NCBI GenBank assembly: GCA_014281115.1
Contig: JACONQ010000003.1
Coordinates: 806,001 to 870,000, forward strand
Reading direction: 5' to 3'
From: Laburnicola sp. R22_1
Taxonomy: Eukaryota > Ascomycota > Dothideomycetes > Pleosporales > Didymosphaeriaceae
DNA: 64,000 nt
The first letter of the stretch is position 1; the number at the start of each line of letters is the position of its first letter. The translations under genes were made by a program, and so were the position numbers. Positions 1 through 12,100 of the stretch are shown piece by piece. The notes below the pieces were generated by a model that did not search any database, had not been told where the DNA came from, and saw only the letters and a program-made list of their open reading frames with translations.

Positions 1-107
1 CTCTACCAAATAAGCAGTTACGCATTATGTATTTGCGAAGCCGACTTAAAGGACGTGCTTAGACTCTTATATACCCGCACTTTAAAACCGCCACAACTGT
101 CGCTAAT

Positions 108-640
108 ATGCTCAATCATCTTGATAAAATCTACCTGTCTAAGAACAAGCTGTTAGACGCGCAGGAGAAGATTATAGGCGACACCCTGGCGCAGGGCCCT
201 AGGGAAACCCTCACAGACTGGCACGCGCGCTTTATGGCTGTCGTTAACTATCTCAACATGCCCAACTACCTGCTAATAAATCACGCCCGTCGACTCATGC
301 ATACTCGTATCGTCCACGCCACTAACACATTATCCGTCCCTAGTGAGTCCTTTGCCTCCTATATAGAACGCGCGCTGTACATAGAACGTCTTAATCGCGA
401 ATCTACAATGGGCCGTTCAGGAAACTCCTTGACTGCGGCACCCAACCGCTCAAAAGCTCGCATAACAATAACTAGATCCAATGCCACTACGCGCACCACT
501 TTATCCGCCCCGCGTATAAACAAGTCCACCGGGCGCAATAACTATGGGCGTACGTCACGCGAACTGGATCTACTAGCCAAGGCCAATGCCTGCTTCAAGT
601 GTGGCGCTATAGGATATTAAGCAACAGACGCGACCGCTAA
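108..640 (+). pseudogene. Gag relic of the Ty3/gypsy element
   Basis: The longest open stretch (170 residues) carries a retrotransposon capsid-like segment (RETLTDWHARFMAVVNYL, then a serine/arginine-rich tail) and ends in a CCHC zinc-knuckle start, CFKCGAIG. The knuckle histidine is replaced by tyrosine (a TAT codon where CAT is expected) and the next codon is TAA. Both changes fit C-to-T mutation. Gag would have packaged the element RNA in a cytoplasmic particle. The upstream part of Gag may lie before the first in-frame start shown here. Confidence 0.75.
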
Positions 641-1236
641 CTGTTGCAATAACGCCATAACCCTAGCAAAAGATATTAAGCACCTCCACGTTAATCGTCT
701 TAGGCCCTATTGATCATAAAGACGCGCAGCACGTTTATGCTATTCAGACGAATCCCGACTAACTGTACGGAATGCATGGACATAACAGCCCGCGCGATGA
801 GTCACCTGAGCCCGACAGTGATGCTAGTGATGATAAAGAAGGTGTGCGTCATGGCTGGGATTATGAGGATAAAGATAAGTCATATTTTCAATAGCTCCTA
901 AGCGAAATCGCGCAAGGGAGCGACAGCAGCAGCGTATACAGAAGAATCTCGCAGTAATACAACAAAAAATAGATAAGTTCGAGTTAAACAATAAGCTCGG
1001 CATTCACCTATAGCGTATGCAACAGATTTCCGCTATTGCCATTAACATAGAACCTTAGTTAAACAAAGTCAAATAATTGTAGTTTACATATCTTGTTAAA
1101 CTCGCAGCACCTCGCAAATAGGCCAAGGCACAACAACTCACTAACACAGGAGCCAGCGCGTGCTTTGTTAGTCCCGCCTACATTAAATAACACTAACTAA
1201 GACTATACAATGTTGATAACCCAATTACCCTATATC

Positions 1237-1400
1237 TCGCAGACGGCAAAGTTGTATACAAGATTAGTCAAGCTGTGGACCTTACAATACAATATGGTAC
1301 TTACACCAGCACTGCGATGTGTTTTGTTACTAATATTGGCGCTTTCAACATCATTCTTGGCATGGATTAGATGTTCGCTCACAACCCGCGACTAGGGTTA
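1237..1400 (+). pseudogene. Retropepsin relic (aspartic protease segment of Ty3/gypsy Pol)
   Basis: In frame from about 1237, the translation reads as the C-terminal half of a retropepsin: LADGKVVYKISQAVDL, then a beta-rich stretch and FNIILGMD followed by TAG. ILGMDWL is the family hallmark, so the stop sits at the expected Trp codon (TGG to TAG). The N-terminal catalytic Asp-Ser/Thr-Gly motif was not found with certainty in the degraded sequence upstream. Confidence 0.6.
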
Positions 1401-1640
1401 CACAACTAATCTATAACGTTTAATACGTATTATTGCCTAGTTTATTATCTTAAAGACGCACTGCCCAAAACTGTATACTATAATAAGCCACCCACTAGTT
1501 TATTACAACCCACAACTCGCGAGGATATTAGTCTAATTACTGGCTGGGCAGCTTATCTGATGGTGATCCACAACCCGGACTCTGTTACTTGGCTAGAGCC
1601 TCATAACTGGGACCGGCTGGGTTGACCGCCTAACCTAATA

Positions 1641-3190
1641 ATGGGCAATTGCAATGCGCAGACGTTCTGCGCTACTATAGGACTCGCCGCGTGTAGTCAG
1701 ACGGACTATAACAAGTTTATGAAAAAGTTATCTAACAAACCCCAAACGGCGGATAAGATAAGGCAGTCGTTACCCGTGTGGTTACACGACAAGTCTCAAT
1801 ATTTCGACCCAAAGGAGGCCAACAAGTTACCTCCCCATCGCCCCGGAGTTAACCACGCCATTGACCTTGTCAACAACAAAGCTCCGCGACCCCACATATA
1901 CGGTCTTACACGACTGGAGACTATAGCGGTCAAGGAGTATATTAATAAAATGACCACAAAAGGGTTCTTACAGACAAGCACGTCTCGGTACGCGTCTCCC
2001 GTCCTTGTCGTTAAAAAACTGGGGGGTGGATTACGCGTTTGCGTTAATTATCGCGCAATCAACGCCATTACAAAGCGCAATCGCAACGCGCCACCGTTAT
2101 TAAAAGACACGCTAGCGCGCATGAATAAGACAAAGTTTATGTCTATTATAGACGTTATCGCGGGTTTTAACAACATACGCGTCAAGAAAGGCAATAAAGA
2201 AAAAATAGTATTTCTTACGCAATACGGACTTTACAAGTACACTGTTATGCTGTTTAGACTTACCAGAGCTCCTAGTACTTTCCAAACATATATTAACAAA
2301 ACGCTATAACAGCACTTAGATAATTTCTATACAGCTTATTTAGATGATGTACTTATGTATAGTAAAACTAAGGAGGATTATATTAAACACGTACGAGCTG
2401 TGGTTAACAAACTTAGATAAGCTAGTCTGTACCTAAACATTAACAAGTGTCAATTCAAAGTTAAGAAGGTTAAGTATCTGGGGATTATCCTAACCACTAA
2501 GGGTATTGAAATGGACCCCAACAAGGTTCAGGCAGTTTACAACTAGCAGCTGCCATGGTCGCTTAAAGACGTATAGGCTTTCCTTGGTTTCGCAAATTTC
2601 TACTAACAATTTATTAAAGGTTTTAGTCAGATCGCCCAACTATTAACCAACCTTACAAAAGGTGACGCACCGAAATACTAGCCTGTTAAACTAGACTCTT
2701 CTGCCGCGACCACTTTTAACGCACTTAAGCAGGCCTTTGCAACTACACCTGTTTTAGTACACTTTAACCCAGACAAGGAAACCTAGTTAGAAATAGACGC
2801 CTCTAACTTTATCACAGCCGCAGTCCTGTTGTAGAAGGACAATCAAAATATATTACAACCTATTGCATACTTATCACACAAAATAAATCCCGCGGAATGC
2901 AATTACAAGATCTACGACAAGGAACTACTAGCCATAGTACGAGCTTTTAAGGAATGGAGATCCGAATTATTAGGGACCCAGGATCCAATTGACGTTGTCA
3001 CCGATCACTTGGATTTATAGTATTTTATAACTAGCAAACAGCTTAACTAACAATAAGCGCGATGGGCGGAGTTTCTAGCTAAGTTCAACTTTCGTATTTG
3101 TTACCGTCCTAGAAAACAAGGTACAAAGCCCAACGCCTTAACACGCTGCCTAGGCGACTTACCTAAAGGAAATAACAACGCCCGCTAATA
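1641..3190 (+). pseudogene. Reverse transcriptase / RNase H relic of Ty3/gypsy Pol
   Basis: The open part (1641-2309) contains the RT fingers and palm: SRYASPVLVVKKLGGGLRVC, VNYRAINAITKRNRNAPP, and MSIIDVIAGFNNIRV, where the family has DL.xAF/GYH. After a TAA the frame continues with [13 protein letters not shown] near 2338, carrying the YLDD catalytic box. RNase H follows with LEIDASNFITAAVLL (about 2790), an LSHKI segment, [13 protein letters not shown], and [12 protein letters not shown] residues near 2995. These enzymes would copy element RNA to DNA. Numerous stops inactivate the copy. Confidence 0.85.
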
Positions 3191-3569
3191 ACACCAAGTC
3201 CAGACAGTCCTACGCCTAGAGATCTTTAAAGGCGAAGGGTTACACTACGCAGTTGCTGCCGCCTGCGCTTTATTAGACGAGAGTTGCCGCTCTAGTCTGC
3301 AGCTTACAGCCATACTATACTATATTACTAAACTTGCCGCCAATAATAACAATCCCGTCGCCACAACAATAACGGAAACTAATAAGACAGCGCAATTGCT
3401 TAAAGACATTAAGATAGCCTACGCTGCAGACGAGAGAGTCTAGGACATTATTGCCGCTGTTAGAGCCAAGGCTTGACGTTTGCCAGAGAAGCTTCTTAAG
3501 CTGGGACTTAGGATCAAGGTTACTAGTTGTTGTCTAAACAAAGGGCTGCTATACATTAAGGACCGGCTG

Positions 3570-4400
3570 TACGTCCCTAACAATAAGGAGCTCTATACGC
3601 GCATCCTTAAGTAAGCCTATAATAGCGTCACCGCTAGTTATGTCGGTCGCGAGGGTACTTATAAACAAGTTAGCTGCTGGTATTACTGGCCGCGCATGAC
3701 CCATACTATCGCTTGTTACGTTCGCGCTTATATCTTGTGTCGTCGCAGCAAGCCCTATCGCGACGCGAAACACGGTTTGCTCCATCCTTTACTAATCCCG
3801 AACTATTACTAGAAATCGATATTAATAGACTTTATTGTTGGATTGCCACCTTGTTACAACAATAGCAAGGTCTACACAGCCATCATAGTTATTGTAGACC
3901 AGCTTAGCAAAAAGAAGAAGTTTATCCCTATAGTTGAGATTACGGCCAAGGCAGTCACAGAGGCCTTTATCACCTACGTCTAGCGCAAGGAAGGTTTTCC
4001 TAAAGACGTTATTAGTGACCGCGGACGCCAGTTTATATCCCATTTCTAGAAGCGGCTTTGTGAGCGACTGGGTACTAAGCCGCGCTTGTTAACTAGTTGG
4101 CATCCTAAGACTAACAGTCAAACTAAGGTCGCTAATGCCATGTTAAAAGAGTACTTACGCGCGTACGTCAATTATTAACAAGACGATTGGGCCCTGTACT
4201 TGCCTATGGCAGAATTTGTTGCCAACTCATTAGTTAGCGACTCGACAGGAGTTGCACCTTTTGTCGCTACTAAGGGATACCTGCCACAAGATGGTACTGA
4301 GCCCGCGCTGTTACGTAATGTTGAGTCAGCAAGTGAAGACGCCGCCGCCACTAGCGAGCGCCCAATTACTGCGCCTGCCCGCATAGATTGTTAACGCGCT
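3570..4400 (+). pseudogene. Integrase relic of Ty3/gypsy Pol
   Basis: A degraded HHCC-type N-terminal region (GREGTYKQVSCWYYWP, then CYVRAYILCRRSK) is followed by the DDE core. The first Asp lies in DFIVGLPP (about 3830), the second in VISDRGRQF (about 4012), and the helix after SWHPKTNSQTKVAN (about 4100-4140) is where the catalytic Glu should be. That Glu codon reads AAG (Lys), a G-to-A change that alone would abolish strand transfer. Several in-frame TAG/TAA codons also interrupt it. Confidence 0.85.
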
Positions 4401-4427
4401 AACGACTTTGTTAACTCCCTTACTTGC

Positions 4428-5080
4428 ATGCGCAATTTCCTGCGCGATAACCTACAGTGGGCGCAAGCTAAGCAGACTGAGTACGCGGACGCCAAACGCG
4501 CGCTGGCACCGTTTTTTAAAGTTGGCAACAAGGTGATGTTAGACGCACGCAACCTAAAGACTAAGAGACCTAGCTCTTCGCTTGACTACAAGAATAGGGG
4601 ACCCTTTCGCGTCGTACAAGTTATTAACAACATGGCTTATGAACTCGACTTACCCAAAGAGATAGGCCAGCTGCACAATGTTTTCTACCCATGGCTACTG
4701 CATCCTTATGACGAACAACCGCTCAACGGGCAAGCACATGACAAGGACGATATACTGTTAGACGAGCGCACTAATAAGGAATACAAGGTAAAGACTGTAC
4801 TTACCTGTTGTCTAAACAAGTTAAAGGACTTATACGTGCCTGACCGCAGCGTTATAGAGTATAAGGTCTTATAGGACGGTTTCGAAGAGCCCACATAGGA
4901 GCCTTACTACAACTTGCTTAACTGCCCTCGTCTAGTCGCCGGATTTCACGCCAAGAACCTGAAGAAACCCGCCATGCCGCACAACTTTGACGAGCTTGTC
5001 GCGCGCCAGGACGTTGTTGCGTGTCTCGCGGCCCTCCTTGTCGCAGACGCCCGCCTAGATGCCTAGAGATGGTTGGACAT
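4428..5080 (+). pseudogene. Integrase C-terminus and chromodomain-like tail of Ty3/gypsy Pol
   Basis: The 148-residue open stretch starts with the integrase C-terminal fold (KVGNKVMLDARNLKTKRPSS, YKNRGPFRVVQVINN, YELDLPKEIGQLHNVFYPWL, the GPY/F-type module). It then enters a chromodomain-like segment (NKEYKVKTVL, DLYVPDRSVIEYKVL, stop, EEPT stop EPYYNLLN). In chromoviruses this module directs insertion to methylated-histone chromatin, which would fit the AT-rich surroundings. TAG codons stand where Trp is expected (EPTWEP). Confidence 0.75.
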
Positions 5081-5472
5081 AGGTCTTAAGTCAATGATAC
5101 ATAGCAGTCCCCCTAGGAACCCTCCCAGTGGTGATGCTCTTGGCGAGGTAGCACATCCCGACTTATGCGGCGGCGATCCCGGCGGCGCTCATGGCAACGA
5201 CGTCGGTTACAACAACGACAGCGGTCACGGCGAAGATAGCGGTTATGGCGACGACAAAACAATACCTATAGACGTTAATGAACTTACTTTAGTCTATAGT
5301 GATTTAGTAGGATCTTACAGTGGTTTTGTATAATCACTGTGAGACTATAATAGTTAGAAATAAAGCGCAAGACAGCGCAATATAACGCGATGGGTATACG
5401 GAGATTGATACATGGTTATATAGAGATGGATCTTAGCAGCACTAGAGTCGCTGCTAAGGAGGGGGGGGGTAG

Positions 5473-5680
5473 TGTCACCGATCTGAGGTGCGGGCCCCTC
5501 GCTTACGTCATATTACCTTTTTGGGACTAGCGCGATTACTAAGCGAGGTTCTAAGCGAGGCTACGTATATAGCCTGCCTACGTACCCACCTTACGTAAGT
5601 ATCGCTACTATCTTATGTTTGGATCCTAATTACTACTATCATCTCATATATAACGTAATGACCCCCATAGTGCCCTTACA
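5473..5680 (+). repeat. Probable 3' LTR of the Ty3/gypsy element
   Basis: The sequence begins TGTCACCGATCTGAGGTGCG right after a G-rich purine tract (AAGGAGGGGGGGGG) and ends GTGCCCTTACA, giving TG...CA ends over about 208 bp. Its GC content is clearly higher than that of the next kilobases. The right boundary is inferred only from the CA dinucleotide and the composition change, because the partner LTR lies outside the window. Confidence 0.55.
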
Positions 5681-7529
5681 AAGGTGCTGTTATTTTCTTA
5701 TAAAGGTTACTATATCTCTTTCTAGGTCTTTATATAAAAGAATAGCCTAGCACTTAAGAATTTAAAATTGCGTAAAAATTGTATATAGCCTAAACAGATT
5801 ATTAAATATAACCTCTAGGATAGTATAATTGTAATTAATTTAGTTCTCTAGCAGCCCTGCCTCTTAAACCTTATCTTATAGCAGATAGACTAGATGGCTA
5901 ATATTGCCTAGCTAGTTATCTATACTAGTTTTAAATTCTCTAGTAGTTGTCTAACCGCGAGTATTAGACAACGCGATCTTAGGATGCTAGAAAGGTATTG
6001 CATTGCCGTATATAATAAAGAGGTATTTAGATTTAAAAGACTTAGTGTTATATAAGTTAAAGGTAAAGATTTAGTATACTAGGCGTTACTAACATTGTAA
6101 AAGTAGGCAGACTTTATATACTATATGTATGGCAAACCATAGTTACGCTATAGCTGCTAGGTCGCAAGCGCGATAACTAAACTATAGTTAAGCATTCTAT
6201 TACCCATACTACTCTTGCGGTTGCAACTCTGCGTAGGTCCACTATAGCTCTCTAATAGTCTACTAGTTAAGAGATAATATATAACTTAGTTATACTAGAT
6301 AATAGACTATTTATTAACTACTATTAATAATACTGCTATGCAAAACGTTAATAATAAAATTATTGTTATTTTGTATATATTTTATTACTACTACTATGTG
6401 CTAGGTGCTAGGTTTTAGTACTTTCTATTTTACTCCTCTTTATATATAGTGCGGATTTAACTTTGGTTAGAATCTTAACACAATAAAGATCTTTAATAAC
6501 TATCTTAGGTTAGTATTTAAGACTAGAGTAGGATCTCTAGCTATTAGGCTATTATAGTAATTAAGGTACTTTAGAAACTATTAGTAATATATATACTTAT
6601 CCTAGGTCTTTTATATCTTGTTCTATATAACTATTAGCATATAACTATAATAAATAGCTATAATTATAATACTTTATACGCTATAAGCTTTTATAAAGAA
6701 TCTAATATTATTATATAGTTAAATAAGAAACTCTTCTTCCTATCTATCCTTAAGTAATACTTGCGCAACTTCTCTTATCCTATCTTAGCTATAGCCTATA
6801 TAGCTTCTAGCTATCTAATATTATTTAACTCTTTAATAAGCTTATTATTTATCTTATTTAGAAAATTAAAAAGCTAGTTATATATAAGCTAGATATATAA
6901 AACCTAGAATTTCTAGTTCTTACTTAGAAAGTTTATAGCCTCCTTAAACTTTTAAAGTATAGTTTGTTTTTTTATAACTAAGGGGTTTCTAATAAAAATA
7001 TTATAATAATAGTAAATATCTCTCCTACTATTATATACACAGAAAAGCATTTTAAAATATTAATAAAAAGAGTTAGCGCGTTATAAGCAAGCTTAGTAGG
7101 CTTAGTGTGCCTACTCTAACTAAAAAAAGATTTATACGCAAAACTATGCGTAAGGCTATATTACTATACTATAGTTTAGAGTCGAAAAGGTATAAGATAG
7201 TACTAGCGCCATAACTAGTATAACGCTATAACTATCTCTCTCTACTATTATCTTTAAAGATTGCTAGAAGTAATAGCTATTTTATTAGTAGGTTTGTGCT
7301 ATTATAAAATATATACTAGGTAGAAACTTATATACTGCAAATATACTAATACTCTATTTCTATATTAAAGTTAATTTTAAAGAGACTTCTACCGCTATTA
7401 CTCTATTTCCTACTATAGTTCTAAGCCCTAATACTAAAATTACAGTTAACGCCGCCTAAAAGTACGCTGTAATCTATCTATCTAAAGATACTAGGTCCAC
7501 ACTAGAGTACTATTCTATCTAGAAGATTA
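5681..7529. other. AT-rich decayed DNA without a recognisable gene
   Basis: No open frame of gene quality was found on either strand. TAG, TAA and TTA trimers are scattered throughout and the texture matches RIP-degraded repeats. A copy of short repeat family D lies at about 6968-7062. The element of origin could not be recognised. Confidence 0.6.
6968..7062 (+). repeat. Short interspersed repeat family D, copy 1
   Basis: About 95 bp starting with a T-run and ACTAAGGGGTTTCTAATA, then an AT-rich body with TCTCTCCTACTATTATATAC. It matches 29056-29153 in the same orientation and 43916-44028 (plus a partial copy at 43545-43620) in the opposite one. No coding capacity. Confidence 0.6.
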
Positions 7530-8963
7530 TTAATAGTGTGGGAGAATATAATTCTAATTAAGACTTAGTAGAAAGATTAATTAAGTTATGTGTGCTAGAA
7601 GAAAAAAATCGCCTATTAAATCCTTAAGAGCTAATTAGGCACTAGCTTACCACGTAACCTATGTAATGGAGTTTATTCTACTATATACCTTCCTACCTAT
7701 AGAAGCTTGGTCCTATTAAGCTTTATACTAAACGCCCTTCTAGAAAATACTTTAAATGTTCTATAGCGCCTCCTACTAGTAAGCAAAGATTAGGCCCGCC
7801 TCTAATAGTAAGATCTACTAATTACCTAGCTTTATATAACCTTAAACAATAGCCTATAAACGCCCACCTATTTTTATTACTAACCTGCCCATTTTACTTA
7901 CTCTTTACACTCTTATAATTTTCCTACAGTTTTGCTTCTTATTCTCCTAAACCCTAAACTATTCTTAAGCCTTTACTTAGCCTGCCTTATTATGCCTCCG
8001 TATCTTTAGATTAACTATGCCCTGGGCGCCTACGCATCTGACTGCCTTAGTTCTAGTAGTAGTAGCGGCGGTAGTAAGCCTCTTTATTAAGGCAATAATA
8101 GTGTAGGCTCTAGTGATTTTAACCTCCTACTAGTGCCTAAAAAGCCCTCTATTAGCGTATTTATTACCTTCTTATCTCTGCGTAAGTCCCTCGCATCCTA
8201 ATAGTCTTTTAGGCTAACCCCTAGGAAGTGATTCCTCTCTTAGACATACGCATTAGCTTTAACGTTATGGCCTAAGTTTTTGTAGCCCTTAGGCAGAGCG
8301 TTAGTAATAATAATAACCTGCCTTATAGTTTGCAACCCTGGGTAAATAGTCTAAATTATTAAATAAAAAAGGCTCATATCCTACATACCTGCTAAGCCTA
8401 TTTGCTGCTACTACTTAAGGACGTATTAACTTTACACATTCCCCTATTATAGGCAATAATACTCTATTCTATAATAGGTGTCTACTAGCACAGCATTAGT
8501 GTTTTTAGTGCGCTAATAATAATATAAAACTGCTATTTAGTAGTATATATATAGCCTACTATATTTATAATAAAAGCGCCCTATACTCTTTTATTCTAGG
8601 TATACCACGCTATTCCTCTCTTTATAGGCATATACCCTAAATACCTCTTAAGTTAACTATTAAATAGGCCTTTATTCTTTACCTTCTAATTTTTCTTCTA
8701 TGCGTTAAGCACGTATTATAAACCTCGATGCTTAGACCTAAGTAACACTTAGCTTCCTAGAAGCAATATCTATATTTAAGGACCTCGCAATTAGCGATAA
8801 TCTTAAATTCCTACCTTAGTTAATCTCTAACTCTCTAATCCTATATCCTTTAGCTTTGCCCTTAGACACTATTTGTCTAGCTTTTTTCTAATCTTCTTTT
8901 TGTGTAAGCTTTACTACTATGCGTACCTATACTCCTAACTAGTCTAGAGCACCTACTTGCTAG
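7530..8963 (-). repeat. Repeat E, copy 1 (reverse complement of 25870-28745)
   Basis: Read on the minus strand, this stretch aligns with about 25870-28745 once the Tc1 insertion at 27173-28506 is removed. Shared landmarks include AAGCTTCTATAGGTAGG, GGAGGCGCTATAGAACATTT and ACTTCTAGAGAGCTAAGTG-like strings. It also supplies the empty target site for that Tc1 insertion at TA 7777-7778. The left copia LTR begins directly after it at 8964. The coding content is too degraded to assign a family. Confidence 0.7.
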
Positions 8964-9181
8964 TGTTAGATTAAAGAGTTTATTAATAAATAAAGTCTAT
9001 ATCTTAATAATGCGTAATGTTAGTTATTATTGTTCTTTAGGGTGTCCTTCCTCTAGAGGTCTGCTTGTGCGCTGTTTTGGTTCTTGGCTAATCCTCTATA
9101 CTATCCCTATTTAGGTAGAGACTGTTTTATCTCTCTCCTACTACTCACAATAATTGTTTGGATTACCTATCTAATCTAACA
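8964..9181 (-). repeat. LTR of copia element (3' LTR in element orientation)
   Basis: 218 bp, TGTTAGATT...AATCTAACA, aligned over its whole length with 14793-15010. The pyrimidine-rich CACCCCC next to it marks the polypurine-tract side. Confidence 0.9.
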
Positions 9182-9199
9182 CACCCCCTTAGCTTGGCG

Positions 9200-12100
9200 A
9201 CCTCGCCTTAAGCTATTTACTATTTATTCTTAGGTAATTTAGGATGTCTTAGCATTTACTATTCTTCCTAAGGCTTTAATCTTTTGTGTTATTGCATCTA
9301 TTTCTCCTTACTCTATAATTATGCGATCCTTTACGTTTGCTAGTCCTACTTAACTTAGGAACTAGGGCCAGGTCCTAATAGAAAGGGTCTTAGTGAATTT
9401 ATTAGCGATTATATCGCTTAAGGGGGCATATGTTACTCTAATTAACTTTCTTTTTGCCTTTTATTATAGCCAGTGATTGTGGATATCTATATGTCGGAGA
9501 TTAGTTGTTAGCTAAGAGATCTCCTTATTAATTAGCCAAATTGTCTGCTTGTTATCGCACTAAATAGTAATTACTAGGTCTTCTAGTGTTACTTAAAGTT
9601 TGTTAAGTAGCATCCGCGTAAATATAGCTTTCTTAGCTACTTGGGATAGTGCTAGGAGCTCTGCCTTAGTTGTTGAAGTAGTAACCGTATTCTGCTTATT
9701 GGCTTACTAGGCAATAAGACCGCTAAATAGTTTAATTACGTACCCTTAAGAACTCTTTCTATCTATTATATTGTCTACAAATAATGCGTTGCTAGCTATA
9801 ATAAGACTATTATCTTCTTTAAACTCTAGGGTGTATATTTGTATAGAGTGTAGGTATAAGAGGATGTAGTTAGTTGCTTATTAATATATTAGGCTTAAAT
9901 TAGTAAGGAAGCGAGAAAGTTATAAGATAGTAAATATAATATTAGGACATGTATTCACCGCTATAAAGAGTAGGGAGCCAATTTTATATTAGTATAGGTT
10001 AATCTCTCTATATATTGCGAGGTCTATACGGCTAGTAAGCTCTATTTAAGCCATTAGGGTATTGTGGCGAAGGTTATAATTAGTTGCGAGTTAGACAATT
10101 TTATTAATATACGCGGCTTGCAATAGCCATATCTTCTACTAGGTTTGGTCTCTTATTACCTCTATTCTAAGAAACCATCTCAAATCCCCTCCTCCTATTA
10201 GGCTGTATTTCTTCTAGAGATTCTTCACGACCTAGTCTGCTAGTGTACGATTTTGTGAGTAATACGCGAGAATAATATCATCAACATAGAAGAAGATAAA
10301 CACCCCTTTTTGTACCATGCAACATAGTTCGTGTGAAACTATAAAGAAACTAAGCTCTGTAAGGTAGACGGTAAAGTCCTTTTGCCATAGTAAGAGTAAG
10401 ATCCGCAGGCCATACAGCGCCTTTTAAAGCTAAAGTATCGTGCCTGGACGTGCATACCCGCGTGGCATTCGCATGTAGATAACACGATCGATCAATGCAT
10501 GTACGAAAGCGTTAGTCACGTCGTACTGCTTTAGCTCTAGGTTAAACCGAGCACTAATAGCCATTAGCATCCTAAACAATCTTCCTGCAAGTGTGGCGGC
10601 ATAGGTCTCTTAGGCAGTAACATTATTCTATTAATCGCCTTAGATAACTAGCCTTGCCTTACACTTCTAGAAGTAGTAGTACTAATCGAGCTTATAGGTG
10701 TATACCCACATTAAATCTAGTATCTAGATTTCTTCTTATCTTGCCTAAATAGTAGGCACCTTAGTCTATAACTTTGTTTGTTTATAGCTATTAAGGTGTT
10801 CTTTCTTAGCTTTCTTAAAGAGTATGTAGAGTGGGTACGTAGGCTTAAGCCTGTTTAGAGAAGGTGCTAGTAACAGTTTGCTATAATAAAGCTAATAGCC
10901 TTTTATTATTATGCGTTTAATGCTTACGTTATCTAGTTTCTTCCCCTCTACTTTATAAACATAACCTGCTTTAGTACTAGCTATAACTAAATAGGTAATT
11001 TATATATAAATATATAGTAATATAATATATAGTAGTGTAAAAAAATTAGACTCCGCTTTACAAAGGCCTATAAATTATTCTATAAAATAACCCTAAAAAT
11101 AATGCATATATTAAATATAATATACTAATATCTTTTGCATTTCTTAATTTAAACTTAAAATAAAGAAATTTTTTTTTCTAAATTTGTAATATAAAAATTA
11201 TAATAAACTTGATTTTAAATATCGTGCTTATTTATACATGCTTATTTATATATTAAAAAACCGAAAAACATAGTAAATAAAAAGTATTTAGAGGTTACGT
11301 ATGTTAGCTTTTTAGCATAAAGTTTTTAGCACTTAGGTTTTTACCTTCTAATGATTATTTTTACTCTTATTTATACCCGTAACATTTTTCTTTAATAATT
11401 AAATTTTATTTATATAAAATGTAATGAGAAAAATCTATTTAATAGGTTTCTAGCGAAAGTAGCACTAATAATACAAATTCTGCGCTAAATTCTACTCTAA
11501 ATCCTACTAAAATACCTAAACCTATAGCGGATTATAGTATAGTAGCTTTCGCTTTACTAGGTAAGGAACTAAGTAGAGATTAGAGTCTATCTAGATTATA
11601 AGAGAGAAGTAACTAGAGATTAACTAGCTTTCCTTCCTCTTTACGCAGGAGGGCTCTCTTAATAGGCTATATTCCTCTAGGGCAAGGCAGGGCTAGATAT
11701 AGCTCCTAATTATCTCTAGCGCTAGGTAGCAAGTTAGGGCACTGCTTATATCTATCTAAGCTTATTAGTTGCGCTAATAAGGCTGCTAGTAGTAGTGTAC
11801 TTAGCGGTATTAGGTAGAGTATAACCTTCCTCCCGCGCTCGTTGTACTGAGGTGTCCTCACTTACTTAGAAGGAGAGTTGTCTATCGCTTTATTCTTATA
11901 GAACCTACTTATAGCATTGTTCTATTATAATAGTAAAGATAGTAGCTTTATTATCCTAATTTAAGTTGTAATTTCTTTAAGGGTACTATATATAAGATTG
12001 TCTATAATATATTTTATATCTCTATTAAAGATGCTATCTTTGTTAAATACTACGTCGCGGGTGCTAATAACCTTGCCTATTAATAGTATCCATATCCTAA

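Larger units (their letters stand above)
1..5680 (+). mobile_element. Degenerate Ty3/gypsy chromovirus-like LTR retrotransposon, 5' end outside window
   Basis: Domains run in the Ty3/gypsy order: Gag with a zinc knuckle (about 108-640), retropepsin (about 1237-1400, ending ILGMD before a stop), reverse transcriptase (about 1800-2400, with YLDD near 2338), RNase H (about 2790-3170), integrase (about 3570-4400) and a C-terminal chromodomain-like segment (about 4770-4920). RT-RNaseH-integrase order with a chromodomain is characteristic of chromoviruses. A purine tract (5457-5469) directly precedes a TG-starting sequence taken as the 3' LTR. The reading frame is broken by many stops, mostly TAG/TAA where Gln or Trp would be expected, so the copy is dead. 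The 5' LTR is not in the window, so LTR identity and insertion age cannot be judged. Confidence 0.9.

Noticed and set aside
3549..4384. Minus-strand frames opposite the Ty3/gypsy integrase
   Set aside because: They are shadows of the plus-strand integrase coding sequence.
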